Source: Opitutaceae bacterium (lineage in GTDB: Bacteria; Verrucomicrobiota; Verrucomicrobiia; Opitutales; Opitutaceae). Taken from it: a stretch of 64,000 nucleotides of DNA. Both the position numbers and the translations under genes were made by a program. The notes beneath the pieces were generated by a model that was given only the letters and a program-made list of their open reading frames with translations, did no database searches and was not told where the DNA came from. Below, in pieces: positions 34,296 to 43,373 of the stretch. The number at the start of each line of letters is the position of its first letter. Position 1 is the stretch's first letter. Location: assembly GCA_027482185.1 (NCBI GenBank), contig JAIXWF010000013.1, positions 310,001 to 374,000 of the forward strand, written 5' to 3'.

Positions 34296-37200
34296 ATGCT
34301 CCGCTTCTCCGCCCCTGCCTGCACCGGTCTGTTGGTCGTCTTGCTTGCCGCCGCGGCGGCGATTCCCGGGCGGGCGGCGGTTCCTTCCGCCGCGGTCGCG
34401 ACGGCCACCGGCACGGTGCAGGGCCGCGTCTTCAATCCGGCGACGCGCGAGTACGTCGGCAACGCCGAGGTCCGCCTCGGCGGCTCGGAGCGCGTCGTCT
34501 TTACCGAGAGCGACGGCACGTTCGCGTTTCCCGGGGTGCCGGCGGGACCGGCCGCGGTGACGGTGACGTTTTCCGGTTACCTGCCCGCGACCGAGACGTT
34601 CACCGTCGCGGCCGGCGAGATCGCGGCGCGGGAAATCAATCTCACGAGCGCCGCCGCGGCCGGGCCGGCGACGAAGGACGGCAAGGTGCAGCTGGCGGCG
34701 TTCACCGTCTCTTCGGAGCGCGAGGGCAACGCGAAGGCCGTACAGGCCCAGCGCCGCAATATGGATATCACCACGTCGGTTTCGTCGGACATTTTCGGCG
34801 ACATCACCGACGGCAACATGGGCGAATTCCTGAAGTACCTGCCCGGCGTCGACATCGACTACGTCGAGTCCGAAGCCCGTGGACCGCGCCTCGGCGGCAT
34901 GGATGGCCAGTACGTCGGCGTCACGGTCGACGGCATGCGCACGGCGAGCGCGGATTCGAACCGCGGCGGCGGCGACGCGTCCCGCGCCACGAGTTTCGAG
35001 AGCATTCTCATCACCGGCATCGAATCGATCGAGATCAGCCGCACGACGAGCGCGGAGTCCGACGCCGATTCGCCTTCCGGCACGATCAACATGCGCACCC
35101 GCCGCGCCTTCGACCGCCGCGGCCGCACCGTCGGCTACAACGTGAGCCTCAACTTCAACGCCGAGGAATTCACGCTGCGCAAGACCCTCGGGCCCGCGGA
35201 ACGCCTGCGCTACAAGTGGCGGCCCAACGCCCAGCTCGAGTACTCCGAGGCGTTTCTCAACCAGCGCCTCGGCGTGATGTTCACGGCCTCCCGCGCCAAT
35301 TCCTACACCGAGCAGTACTCGTTCACGCAGGACTACAACCGGACGCCCACGGCCGCCGATCCGCGCGGGCTCGTGATCCGCCAGCTCGATTTCAAGGACG
35401 GGCCCAAAATGATCTGGAAGGACGCCGTCTCGGTCGCCGTCGACTACAAGGCGACGCGCCGCCTCGTGCTCTCGCTCAACGCGGTCTACACCTACGTCGA
35501 GGGCGAGTTCTGGAACCGCAACTTCACCTTCGTCGCCGCCAATTCCAACACCAACGTGAACAACGGCCGCGGCACCGTCGGCGGCGACGGCCTGCTCACG
35601 CTGTCCACCCGCCGCACCGCGCAGAACACGATCCCCGCGATCAACAACGGCGGCGGCACCGCCGCGCTCGAGAACTACACGCGCACCGTGTCGCCGAAGT
35701 TCGAATACAAACTGGACAATCTGCTCGTCGACGGTGGCTTCAACTATTCCCGCGCCGTCAACGCGTACGTTTCCCTCGAGCGCGGGTTTTCGCAGGCCGA
35801 GACGCTTTCGCTCCCGGCCGACTGGACGGCGTCGCGGCCCGCCGCCGATTCCCATCGCTGGACCATCCGGCAGACTTCGGGACCGGACCCGTTCGAGCTG
35901 CGCAATTGGACCGGCGGCACCCGCGTGCAGAGCGCGAACAGCCGCTGGATCACCGAAATCTACCTCGCCTCCGCCAACGCCAAGTGGACGGTGCCGTTCT
36001 TCCGCGCCTTGCCGATGGTCCTGAAATTCGGCGGCAAATGGACCGAGGAAAACCGCAAGAACAACAACTACGCCCCGTGGGAACTCTGGCGGTACCTCGG
36101 CCCCGGCGGCGACGTGCTCACCGGTTACAACGCCGCCACCGGCCTGCCCAACATCACGGCGAGCGGCAGCTGGGCCAATCTCGGCTACGTCGCCGTCCAT
36201 CCCTTCGAGACGGGCACGACCGGCGCGCTCACGTTCACCGGCATCAACGGCGTCACCGCCAATCTGCCGCGCGCCGACCGCAAGCGCATCGGCGAACTGT
36301 TCCAGTCGCGTCCGCAGGATTTCATCCGCGCGGCGACGGTCGACAATTACTACACGGCCTTCGTCGCGAACCGCCGCAACTTCCGCCAGACGGTCACGGC
36401 GGGTTACGCGCAGCTCGACGTCAATCCGCTGCCGCGCTGGACGCTGCGCGGCGGCGTGCGCGTCGAGCAGACGGAAAACCGTTTCCTGGAATACGATCCG
36501 CGCCTGCGCCGCGAGATTTTGGCCGCCGGGTTTCCGGTCAACGCGGCCGGCCGCGCGACCAGTATTCCCGGGATCGAATACCAGTTTTTCAGCCAGCCGC
36601 GGAAGGTGCGCGAGAGCGATTACGTGAACGCGTTTCCTTCGGTGCTGACGAAGTACCGCTTCACGCCGAACTTCGAGTTCCAAGCCGGATTCAACCGCGC
36701 CATTTCGCGCCCGCCGATCGATTCGCTCACCGGAGTTTACAACGTGGTCGAGGACGCGCAGCGCGTCGACGCGCCGAATTCGTCCCTCGAACCCGAGCAC
36801 TCCAAGAACTACCAGGCGCGACTCGCGTACTACTTCGGCAACCGCGCGCCCGGCCAACTCACGCTGCAGGTTTCGCAAAACGACATCCGCAACCTGCGCG
36901 AGACCTTCGATTTCACAGCCTCGGAGTTCGGCGAGGAGGATCCCGATCTGCAGAACTACCTTTTCCGCACCACGCGCAACAGCGCCGAGACGCGCCGCTT
37001 CCGGAATCTCGAGCTATCGTACAACCAGACGCTCGGCTTTTTGCCGGAGGTCCTGCGCGGCACGAGCGTCAATGTCTCGTACTCGCGCACCTATGCCAGC
37101 CAGCGCCGGAACGGCATGGCGCCGCACCGCGTGTCGGCGCGGTTGGGGTATGCGTACAAGCGGTTCAACGGTTCGCTCGGCGGCGTGTTCACCGCGGAGC

Positions 37201-37433
37201 GGCCCGACGGCGTGTACGGCCGTTTCCGCGAGGCCGTCGCGCAATTCGACACCTCGCTGAATTGGAAACTGACCCGCCGTACGACGCTCTACGTGCAGGG
37301 CCGCAATGTCACGGGCCAGCCGCTGAAGTGGTTCGATACGCCGCCGGGCGTCGCGGAGCGCCGCCAGCGCGTGCTCCGGCAATACCAGGAGTACGGCGCG
37401 AATTGGAATTTCGGGGTGAAGGGGACGTTTTGA
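34296..37433 (+). CDS. TonB-dependent receptor with carboxypeptidase-regulatory-like N-terminal domain
   Basis: 1045 residues. The start is ATG 34296, opening a clear signal peptide (LLVVLLAAAAAIPGRAA). Residues about 35-115 are a CarboxypepD_reg-like fold (GTVQGRVFNPATREYVGNAEV, FPGVPAGP). The plug follows (GNMGEFLKYLPGVDIDY, GPRLGGMDGQYVGVTVDGM, IESIEISRTTSAESDADSPSG in pieces) and then a long barrel ending FGVKGTF. The words match the TonB-Xanth-Caul type of receptor used for oligosaccharides. The ligand is unknown; the secreted LamG protein is divergent to it. Confidence 0.92.
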   Translation: MLRFSAPACTGLLVVLLAAAAAIPGRAAVPSAAVATATGTVQGRVFNPATREYVGNAEVRLGGSERVVFTESDGTFAFPGVPAGPAAVTVTFSGYLPATETFTVAAGEIAAREINLTSAAAAGPATKDGKVQLAAFTVSSEREGNAKAVQAQRRNMDITTSVSSDIFGDITDGNMGEFLKYLPGVDIDYVESEARGPRLGGMDGQYVGVTVDGMRTASADSNRGGGDASRATSFESILITGIESIEISRTTSAESDADSPSGTINMRTRRAFDRRGRTVGYNVSLNFNAEEFTLRKTLGPAERLRYKWRPNAQLEYSEAFLNQRLGVMFTASRANSYTEQYSFTQDYNRTPTAADPRGLVIRQLDFKDGPKMIWKDAVSVAVDYKATRRLVLSLNAVYTYVEGEFWNRNFTFVAANSNTNVNNGRGTVGGDGLLTLSTRRTAQNTIPAINNGGGTAALENYTRTVSPKFEYKLDNLLVDGGFNYSRAVNAYVSLERGFSQAETLSLPADWTASRPAADSHRWTIRQTSGPDPFELRNWTGGTRVQSANSRWITEIYLASANAKWTVPFFRALPMVLKFGGKWTEENRKNNNYAPWELWRYLGPGGDVLTGYNAATGLPNITASGSWANLGYVAVHPFETGTTGALTFTGINGVTANLPRADRKRIGELFQSRPQDFIRAATVDNYYTAFVANRRNFRQTVTAGYAQLDVNPLPRWTLRGGVRVEQTENRFLEYDPRLRREILAAGFPVNAAGRATSIPGIEYQFFSQPRKVRESDYVNAFPSVLTKYRFTPNFEFQAGFNRAISRPPIDSLTGVYNVVEDAQRVDAPNSSLEPEHSKNYQARLAYYFGNRAPGQLTLQVSQNDIRNLRETFDFTASEFGEEDPDLQNYLFRTTRNSAETRRFRNLELSYNQTLGFLPEVLRGTSVNVSYSRTYASQRRNGMAPHRVSARLGYAYKRFNGSLGGVFTAERPDGVYGRFREAVAQFDTSLNWKLTRRTTLYVQGRNVTGQPLKWFDTPPGVAERRQRVLRQYQEYGANWNFGVKGTF

Positions 37434-37645
37434 GGGCTGGGGATGGGAATGAGAGAAATGGGACGGATGGGACGGATAGCGCGGTGGGAATGCGCTTGAT
37501 GGACTCGCAGGGGTAGCCCGGGGCTTTGCCCCGGGTCGGGATTGGGCGGCCGTCGGCGCGGATCGTACTTGGGTTGCGTTCCTCGGACCTCGCCGGATCG
37601 ATCTCTCAACTTTCAACTTTCAACTCTCAACTGCCCAATGGCGGC
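37434..37645. repeat. Repeats between convergent genes
   Basis: The gap between the TonB receptor and the convergent subtilisin holds two GGGACGGAT units (about 37461-37478), a perfect 8-bp CCCGGGGC/GCCCCGGG hairpin with TTT loop (37517-37535), and the heptamer array CTCTCAA, CTTTCAA, CTTTCAA, CTCTCAA (37603-37630). The hairpin could stop transcription from either side but lacks a T-run. Confidence 0.7.
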
Positions 37646-40600
37646 TCAGGGCATTTCGTAGATCTCGATCAGGCCGACGCCGGTCGTCGCGGCGACGCCG
37701 CTGAGTTGGACGGTGTAGGTGCCGGGCGCGAGGGTCACAAGGAGCGCGGCGTCGCGGCTGCCGGCGTTCGCCAGCGCGAAGGCGCCGACGCGGGCGAACG
37801 CGTTTTGCAGGGCCGTGCCGCCGCCCCAATCGTCGTTTTCGCCGACGCGCACCGTGCCTTGGAACAACTCCAGCCGGGGATTCGCGAGTGCGCCGGCGAG
37901 ACCGAAGGATGTGAGCGCGGGGCCGATGCCGCGGATGAGAATCTGTTTCTGCTGGTTGCCGGAGATCGAGAAACCGGCAATGAGCACGTCGCCGCCGGTG
38001 CCGACCTGCGCGCGGGCGGAGATGTTGGCGAGCCGGTTGGCGGCGGCGGTCGCCGTCGTGGGCTCGAGGTCGTAGAGTTCCGCCAACGCGATGCCGGCCG
38101 TGCCGGTGGGGTTGACGATCTCGGCGGTGTAGGCGCCGGCGCCGAGCGTGGCGAGCAACGCGGCGTCGCGGGAATCGGCGGCGAGCGGGAAAGCGCCGAC
38201 GCGGCCGGCGGCGTCGCGGACGTTGGCGGCGCCGGCCCAGTCGTCGCTGAACGCAACGGCGGTCGTCGTGCCGGCGACGTTGAGCCGGAGCTGCGGATCG
38301 GCGAGTACGCCGGTCACGCCGAAGGCGGCGAGGCCGGGACCGACGCCGCGGGCGAGCAGCGGTTTGTTCGCCGTGCCGGCGACGAAGAAGCCGACGGTGA
38401 GCGTTTCGGCACCGGTGCCGGCGTTGGTGCGGACGGACAGATTCACGAGTCGGCCGGGGATTGGGTTGGCGACCGTGACCACGGCCGGGCCGCTGGTGAG
38501 CGTGCCTTCGGGGCCGGTGACGCGGACGGTGTAGCTGCCGGCGGTGGCGGCGGTGACGGTCGCCACGGTATAGGTGGAAGCGGTGGCGCCGGCGATGACG
38601 GTGCCGTCCTTGCGCCATTCGTAGGTGAACGGCCCGTTGCCGGTGACATCGATGCCCAGGGCGAAGGTCTGGCCGAGGAAGGCTTCCTGGGCGCGGAGCG
38701 GCGTGACGATGGCGAAGGCTTCGGTGATGGCGCGGCCGGCGCGGCGGGCGTTGAAGCGGAACTGCGGCCAGGGACCGGCGGCCGGCGCGGCGCCGATGTC
38801 GAAGGCGTAGAGCTTGTCGTCGTTGCTGCCCACGTAGAGGCGGGTGCCGGCGAGAGCAGGGCTAGAGCGGACCCAGTTGCCCGTGTCCCAGGTGCGCTTG
38901 AGCGTGCCGTTGGGGTTCAGGGCGTAGACTTTGAAATCGTAGCAACCGATGTAGATCACGCCGTTGGCATCGACGGCGGGCGAACTGGCGCGCACTTCGT
39001 CGCCGAGCGTGTACGTCCAGCGCGCGGCACCGGTGGCGGTGTTCACGGCGTGGAGTTTCTTGTCGTAGCCGCCGAAGTAGACGGTGGCGCCATCGGGGCT
39101 GAGCGCGGGCGAAGAACTCGAACCGAGGGCGGCGCCGGTGTATTCCCAACGGCGTTGGCCGGCGGCGTTGACGGAAAACAATTTCCCGGTGTTGAGGACG
39201 CCGAAGTAGACGTTGCCGGCGGCGTCGATGGCGGGGACGGTGTAGATGTCGTTGTCGCCTTGGAAAACCCACTTCTGGGTGCCGTTGGGATTCACGGCGT
39301 AGAGCCGGCCGTTGTCGGAGCCCTGGTAAATCGTACCGTCGGGCGCGATCGAGGGACTGGCGTAGGTTTCGGTGCCGTCGGTGTCGAAGCGCCAACGCGT
39401 CGCGCCGTCGGCGGGATCGAGAGCGTAGAGAAAACCGTCGCCGGCTTTGAGGTAGATCGTGCCGTCGGCGGCGAGGGCGGGGCTGTTGGCTACGGGTATC
39501 GTAGATCCGAATACCTTCGACCACTTGAGGCCGCCGGCGGCGGTGAGGGCGTAGAGAGTGCCGTCGTTGGAACCGACGTAGACGGTGCCGTCGTCCGCGA
39601 CGGCGGGCGAGGCGGTGTCGATCGTGCCGCCGGTGGCGAAGGTCCATTTGCGGGCGCCGTCGGGGCCGATGGCGTAGACGGAGCGGTCGAGGCTGCCGAA
39701 GTAGACGGTACCGTCGCGGGCAACGGCGGGGGCGCCGGTGATACCGTCGGCGACGGGGGCCTGCCAGAGGGAATCGGTGAGACTGAGGGTGAACTGGCCG
39801 ACGGCGGCGGCGGACTTGGTGTCGACGCTGACGAGGTAGACGGTGCCGGCGACGGCCTCGACGGTGGCGAGGCTGCCGGCGTGGGCCGTGAGGTTGCCGG
39901 CGTTGTCGTTGGCGTCGACGAGGGCGAGGTTGCCGAGGGCGGTGCCGGTGTAGACGGCGAGGAGGGGATCGAAGTCGGCGCTTTCGGCGGCGAACTGGAA
40001 GCGGCCGCTGCGCGGGGCGGTCCAGCGGTACCAGAGGGACGCGCCGCCGGCGAAGCCGAGGATGCGGGGTTCGCCGGCTTCGCGGCCGGAGTTGGCGTTG
40101 GCGCCGGTGACGCGCGCGCTTTCGCCCGCGAGCACGACGGGATTGGCGAAGGCGTCGTTGGCGGGCGTGGTGCCGAGGCTGAGGAGCGTGAGGCCGCCGA
40201 CGGCGTCCTTGGCGGCAACGGCGATCTGGTACGTGGTGCCGGCGGAGGCGGCGAAGGCGAGGCGGCTGGTGGCGGCGCCGCCGTCGTTGTCGTTGGCGGC
40301 GACGGGGACGAGGGCGCCGAGCGCGGTGCCGGTGTAGACGGCGAGCACGGTGTCGTAGGCGCTGCCGGCGGTGGTGAGCGAGACGTTGCCGGAGGCGGGG
40401 GCGGTCCATTCCCACCAGAGGGTGGCGGCGGCGGGAAGGCCGGCGTGGGCGGGTTCGCCGGCTTCGGCGGTGGCGCCGGCGTTGCTCGAGCGGAGGGAGA
40501 GATTGGCGTTGGCGAAGCGGGGGCGGGCGGCGAAGTCGTCGTTGAAGGGACGGTTGCTGGGGGCGCGGAGGGCGGCGTCGACGTTGAGGCGGCCGCCGGT

Positions 40601-41872
40601 GTGGGCACGCCCGGCAAAGCGTTCGCCGGGATCGGTGCCGCGAAGCAGGCGGTTGATGAGCTGGCGGTAGGTGTCGGCCGGATACCGGGCCTTGAGCAGG
40701 GCGAGGGCGCCGGAGACGTGGGGCGCGGCCATCGACGTGCCGCTGAGGGTGGCGGTGCCGGTTGTGTTGGTGTAGCCGAGGGAAACGATTTCCGAGCCCG
40801 GGGCGAAGAGATCGACGGCGGAGCCGAAATTGGAACTGAGGCTGAGCTCGTCGCGGCGGGTGGAGTTGCCGACGGTGACGATGTTGTCGAGGGCGTGGGC
40901 CGCGGGGTAGAAGCGGGAAACGTCCATGTTGGCGGCGGAGTTGCCGGCGGCGGCGACGAAGATAACGCCGGCGTCGCGGGCGGCGGTGATGGCGGCGAGT
41001 TCGGTCTGCGTGAAACCGGAATTCCCGAGGGCGCCGTAGCTCGCGTTGATGATGTGGGCGCCGCGGGCGACGGCGTAGTTCACGCCGCGGGCGATGTCGG
41101 AGACGGAGCCGCTGCCGGTGGCGGGGAAGACTTTGACGGCCATGATCTGGACGCGCCAGGCGACACCGGTGACGCCGAGGCCGTTGTTGCCGACGGCGCC
41201 GATGGTGCCGGCGACGTGGGTGCCGTGGCCGTTGTCGTCGGTGGGGTTGCCGGATTGGCCGCCGTTGAGGAAACGCGCGCCGTTGACGTCGCCGAAGGTG
41301 GGGTTGGGGTTGCGCCAGAGATTGCCGGCGAGGTCCTGGTGGGCGAGGTTGACGCCGGTGTCGACGACGGCGACGACGACGGAGGAGGCGTCGGTGACGA
41401 GGTCCCAGGCGGCGGCGGCCTTGATGTCGGCGCCGACGATGCCGTTGTTTTGGCCGGTGTTGCGGAGGGCCCAGAGGGCGCCGCTGAGGTAGGACGGATC
41501 GTTGGGTTCGGCGGCGAGGTGGCGCAGGTAGTCCGGTTCGACGAACTCATAGCGGCCGGTGGCGCGGAGGCGGGCGATGGCGGCGTCGGGGGAATCGGCG
41601 GCGTCGAGCTCGATGATGCGGAGATCGCGGAAACGGGAAAACGTTTCGCGCACGCGGATGCCCTCGCGGGCTTCGGCGGCGTCGACGGAGGCGCGATGGG
41701 CGGCGAGCGGGCGGGCGAGGATGACGCGGTCGCGGTAGCCTTGTTGGAGTTCCCTGGCGGTGAGGGGCGGGCCGTCGGCCTCGGCGGCGGCGGTCGGCGC
41801 GGCGCGGCCGAGGGTGGCGAAGACGAGAACGGCGGCGAAAGCGAGGGCGAGGCGGGGAAAAACCGGGTTCAA
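37646..41872 (-). CDS. Secreted subtilisin-family protease fused to a PQQ-type propeller
   Basis: 1408 residues. Signal peptide to about 24, a propeptide-like region to about 120, then an S8 domain with Asp171 (VVDTGVN), His216 (NGHGTHVAG), Asn311 and Ser380 (GTSMAAPH), all present. Two prepeptidase-like beta domains (RPFNDDFAA and PANDAFANP starts, about 440-690) follow, then PQQ-type propeller repeats (SPAVADDGTVYVGS, SPSIAPDGTIYQGS; about 690-1020), an Ig-like domain and two copies of the GVGPGLAAFGVTG...VEIYEMP domain. Likely exported and active outside the cell or on its surface. Confidence 0.88.
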   Translation of the reverse strand: MNPVFPRLALAFAAVLVFATLGRAAPTAAAEADGPPLTARELQQGYRDRVILARPLAAHRASVDAAEAREGIRVRETFSRFRDLRIIELDAADSPDAAIARLRATGRYEFVEPDYLRHLAAEPNDPSYLSGALWALRNTGQNNGIVGADIKAAAAWDLVTDASSVVVAVVDTGVNLAHQDLAGNLWRNPNPTFGDVNGARFLNGGQSGNPTDDNGHGTHVAGTIGAVGNNGLGVTGVAWRVQIMAVKVFPATGSGSVSDIARGVNYAVARGAHIINASYGALGNSGFTQTELAAITAARDAGVIFVAAAGNSAANMDVSRFYPAAHALDNIVTVGNSTRRDELSLSSNFGSAVDLFAPGSEIVSLGYTNTTGTATLSGTSMAAPHVSGALALLKARYPADTYRQLINRLLRGTDPGERFAGRAHTGGRLNVDAALRAPSNRPFNDDFAARPRFANANLSLRSSNAGATAEAGEPAHAGLPAAATLWWEWTAPASGNVSLTTAGSAYDTVLAVYTGTALGALVPVAANDNDGGAATSRLAFAASAGTTYQIAVAAKDAVGGLTLLSLGTTPANDAFANPVVLAGESARVTGANANSGREAGEPRILGFAGGASLWYRWTAPRSGRFQFAAESADFDPLLAVYTGTALGNLALVDANDNAGNLTAHAGSLATVEAVAGTVYLVSVDTKSAAAVGQFTLSLTDSLWQAPVADGITGAPAVARDGTVYFGSLDRSVYAIGPDGARKWTFATGGTIDTASPAVADDGTVYVGSNDGTLYALTAAGGLKWSKVFGSTIPVANSPALAADGTIYLKAGDGFLYALDPADGATRWRFDTDGTETYASPSIAPDGTIYQGSDNGRLYAVNPNGTQKWVFQGDNDIYTVPAIDAAGNVYFGVLNTGKLFSVNAAGQRRWEYTGAALGSSSSPALSPDGATVYFGGYDKKLHAVNTATGAARWTYTLGDEVRASSPAVDANGVIYIGCYDFKVYALNPNGTLKRTWDTGNWVRSSPALAGTRLYVGSNDDKLYAFDIGAAPAAGPWPQFRFNARRAGRAITEAFAIVTPLRAQEAFLGQTFALGIDVTGNGPFTYEWRKDGTVIAGATASTYTVATVTAATAGSYTVRVTGPEGTLTSGPAVVTVANPIPGRLVNLSVRTNAGTGAETLTVGFFVAGTANKPLLARGVGPGLAAFGVTGVLADPQLRLNVAGTTTAVAFSDDWAGAANVRDAAGRVGAFPLAADSRDAALLATLGAGAYTAEIVNPTGTAGIALAELYDLEPTTATAAANRLANISARAQVGTGGDVLIAGFSISGNQQKQILIRGIGPALTSFGLAGALANPRLELFQGTVRVGENDDWGGGTALQNAFARVGAFALANAGSRDAALLVTLAPGTYTVQLSGVAATTGVGLIEIYEMP

Positions 41873-41991
41873 GCGGGAGGACCCTAGTCAGGGTCGCGCT
41901 GCAGACAAGCGGGGCGCGGACGGGTGCCGGGAAAGGCGGGTGAAGATGAGGGCGAAGCGGGCCGCGTGGGGTGAGCGGGCGGTTCGTGCGG

Positions 41992-42336
41992 AGGACAGGA
42001 CGGACAGGACTCGGGCGGAGGAGGAGACAGGACGGGGAAGCGAGGGCGAGGGAATCTGTTTCCTGTTCATCCGGTGGCTCGGGCGTCCTGTTGATCCTGT
42101 CCTCGGATCGGGGATTGGATCCGGAGAAGCGAGGCGGGAGCGATGGGGTGGACGGGAGGTTTTTGTTGGGGACAGGACGGACAGGAACTGGGCGGAGGAT
42201 GAAACAGGACGGGGAGGCGGGGTTGTATGTTTTGTAGGGCGTCGCCAGCCGACGTTCGAGGGCGCGGACGAGCCGCGCCCCTACTCAAGCTATCCTGTCA
42301 ATCCGGTGGCTCGGGTGTCCTGTAGATCCTGTCCTC
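41992..42336. repeat. Composite ACAGGA/TCCTGT repeat with a nested palindromic element
   Basis: The 477-base gene-free gap (41873-42349) is mostly this repeat. Two hairpin units (about 41992-42106 and 42168-42336) are joined by a spacer beginning CGGATCGGGGATTGG and ending GGGAGGTTTTTGTT. The same units and spacer recur at 46514-46800. In the second unit the loop contains the GTAGGGGCG-type element (42234-42284). Frames through it give low-quality SGRF/TGRTG-type peptides and are not genes. Confidence 0.8.
42234..42284. repeat. Palindromic element with GTAGGGGCG ends, copy C (51 bp)
   Basis: It starts GTAGGGCGTCGCCAGCCGACG and ends GGACGAGCCGCGCCCCTAC (quoted as two separate arms), closely matching copy B. 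Its position inside the loop of a TCCTGT hairpin unit shows it inserted into, or was copied into, an existing repeat. Confidence 0.8.
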
Positions 42337-42349
42337 GGATGGGAGCCCT

Positions 42350-43294
42350 TCAGGGCAGGGGCGTCAGGAGTTTGCGGTCGGCGAGCCACTCGGTGAAGCG
42401 CACGGGCCAGGCGCCGGCGGGGGACTTGTTCGCTTCGCGGAGGCCGAAGCCGTGGCCAGCGCCGGCGTAGAGGTGGAGTTCGGCGGGGACGCCGGCTTTC
42501 TTGAAGAGCAGGTACACGTTGGCGAGGCCTTCGGAGATGTCGGGGCGGTCGTTGTAGCCGGCGGCGAGGAAGACGGGCGGGGCGCCTTTCTCGGGGGCGA
42601 TGAGGGCGGATTTGCCGGGGTAGATCAGGGCTTGGAAATCGGGGCGCGCGCTTTGGCGGTCGATGGGGTCGGCGGCGGCGGGATCGCCGGCCGCGGCCTT
42701 CATCGCGGCGAGGAACGCGATCTCGCCGCCGGCGGAGAAACCAAGAATGCCGACCTTGGCGGGATCGACTTTCCATTCCGCGGCGCGGCTGCGGACGAGG
42801 CGGAGGGCGCGTTGGCCGTCGGCGAGGCCGTGCTGGTCCCACTGATACGGCGACTTGCCCTCGGGGGCGGCGGCGTCCTTGCCGAGCCGGTGCTTGAGCA
42901 CGAAGGCGGCGATGCCGCGCTGGACGAGCCAGTTGGCGACGTTGTAGCCCTCGTGGTTCATGACGAGGAAACGGTGGCCGCCGCCGGGCACGACGATCAC
43001 GGCGGTGCCGGTGGCGCGGTCGGCGGGCGGCAGGTAGACCGTGAGGGACGGATGGTGGATGTTGGAAACCTTGTCGCCGTCGACGGCCTCGGGTTCGCCC
43101 TTGCGCGCCTCGGAACCGGGCGCGCCGGCCGGCCAGAGCGGGACGACAGGGCGCGACGGATCGACGGCGAGGTTGGGCGGCGCGGCCTTGGCCGGGGCGG
43201 ATTTCGCGGGCGCGGCCGCGGGGGCCTGCGCGGCGAGCGGGGCGGCGAGGGCGAGGAGCAACGAGCAGAGTGGGAGCAACGACGGGGTGGTCAT
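42350..43294 (-). CDS. Secreted alpha/beta-hydrolase, acetylxylan-esterase-like
   Basis: 314 residues. Signal peptide to about 22 (LAAQA). The oxyanion segment VVPGGGHRFLV (101-111), nucleophile Ser187 in GFSAGGE, a catalytic Asp probably in YNDRPDIS, and His in GAGHGFG near 291 make a full triad. The layout matches the BD-FAE/acetylxylan esterase-type hydrolases that remove acetyl groups from plant polysaccharides. It lies on the same strand as a sensor kinase and a PL22-like lyase, which supports a polysaccharide role. Exact substrate unknown. Confidence 0.82.
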   Translation of the reverse strand: MTTPSLLPLCSLLLALAAPLAAQAPAAAPAKSAPAKAAPPNLAVDPSRPVVPLWPAGAPGSEARKGEPEAVDGDKVSNIHHPSLTVYLPPADRATGTAVIVVPGGGHRFLVMNHEGYNVANWLVQRGIAAFVLKHRLGKDAAAPEGKSPYQWDQHGLADGQRALRLVRSRAAEWKVDPAKVGILGFSAGGEIAFLAAMKAAAGDPAAADPIDRQSARPDFQALIYPGKSALIAPEKGAPPVFLAAGYNDRPDISEGLANVYLLFKKAGVPAELHLYAGAGHGFGLREANKSPAGAWPVRFTEWLADRKLLTPLP

Positions 43295-43373
43295 GGGGTG
43301 GAAGTGAAGGGCGGACGGAGAAGGCGAAAGGCGGAAGGCGAACGGCGAAACGCGGAAGGGAAGGCCGGCGGGC

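Noticed and set aside
41971-42237. Small ORF in the repeat region with TGRTG and SCSSGG words
   Set aside because: It is translation of the ACAGGA/TCCTGT repeats; a similar peptide arises from 46544-46786, as expected for repeats.
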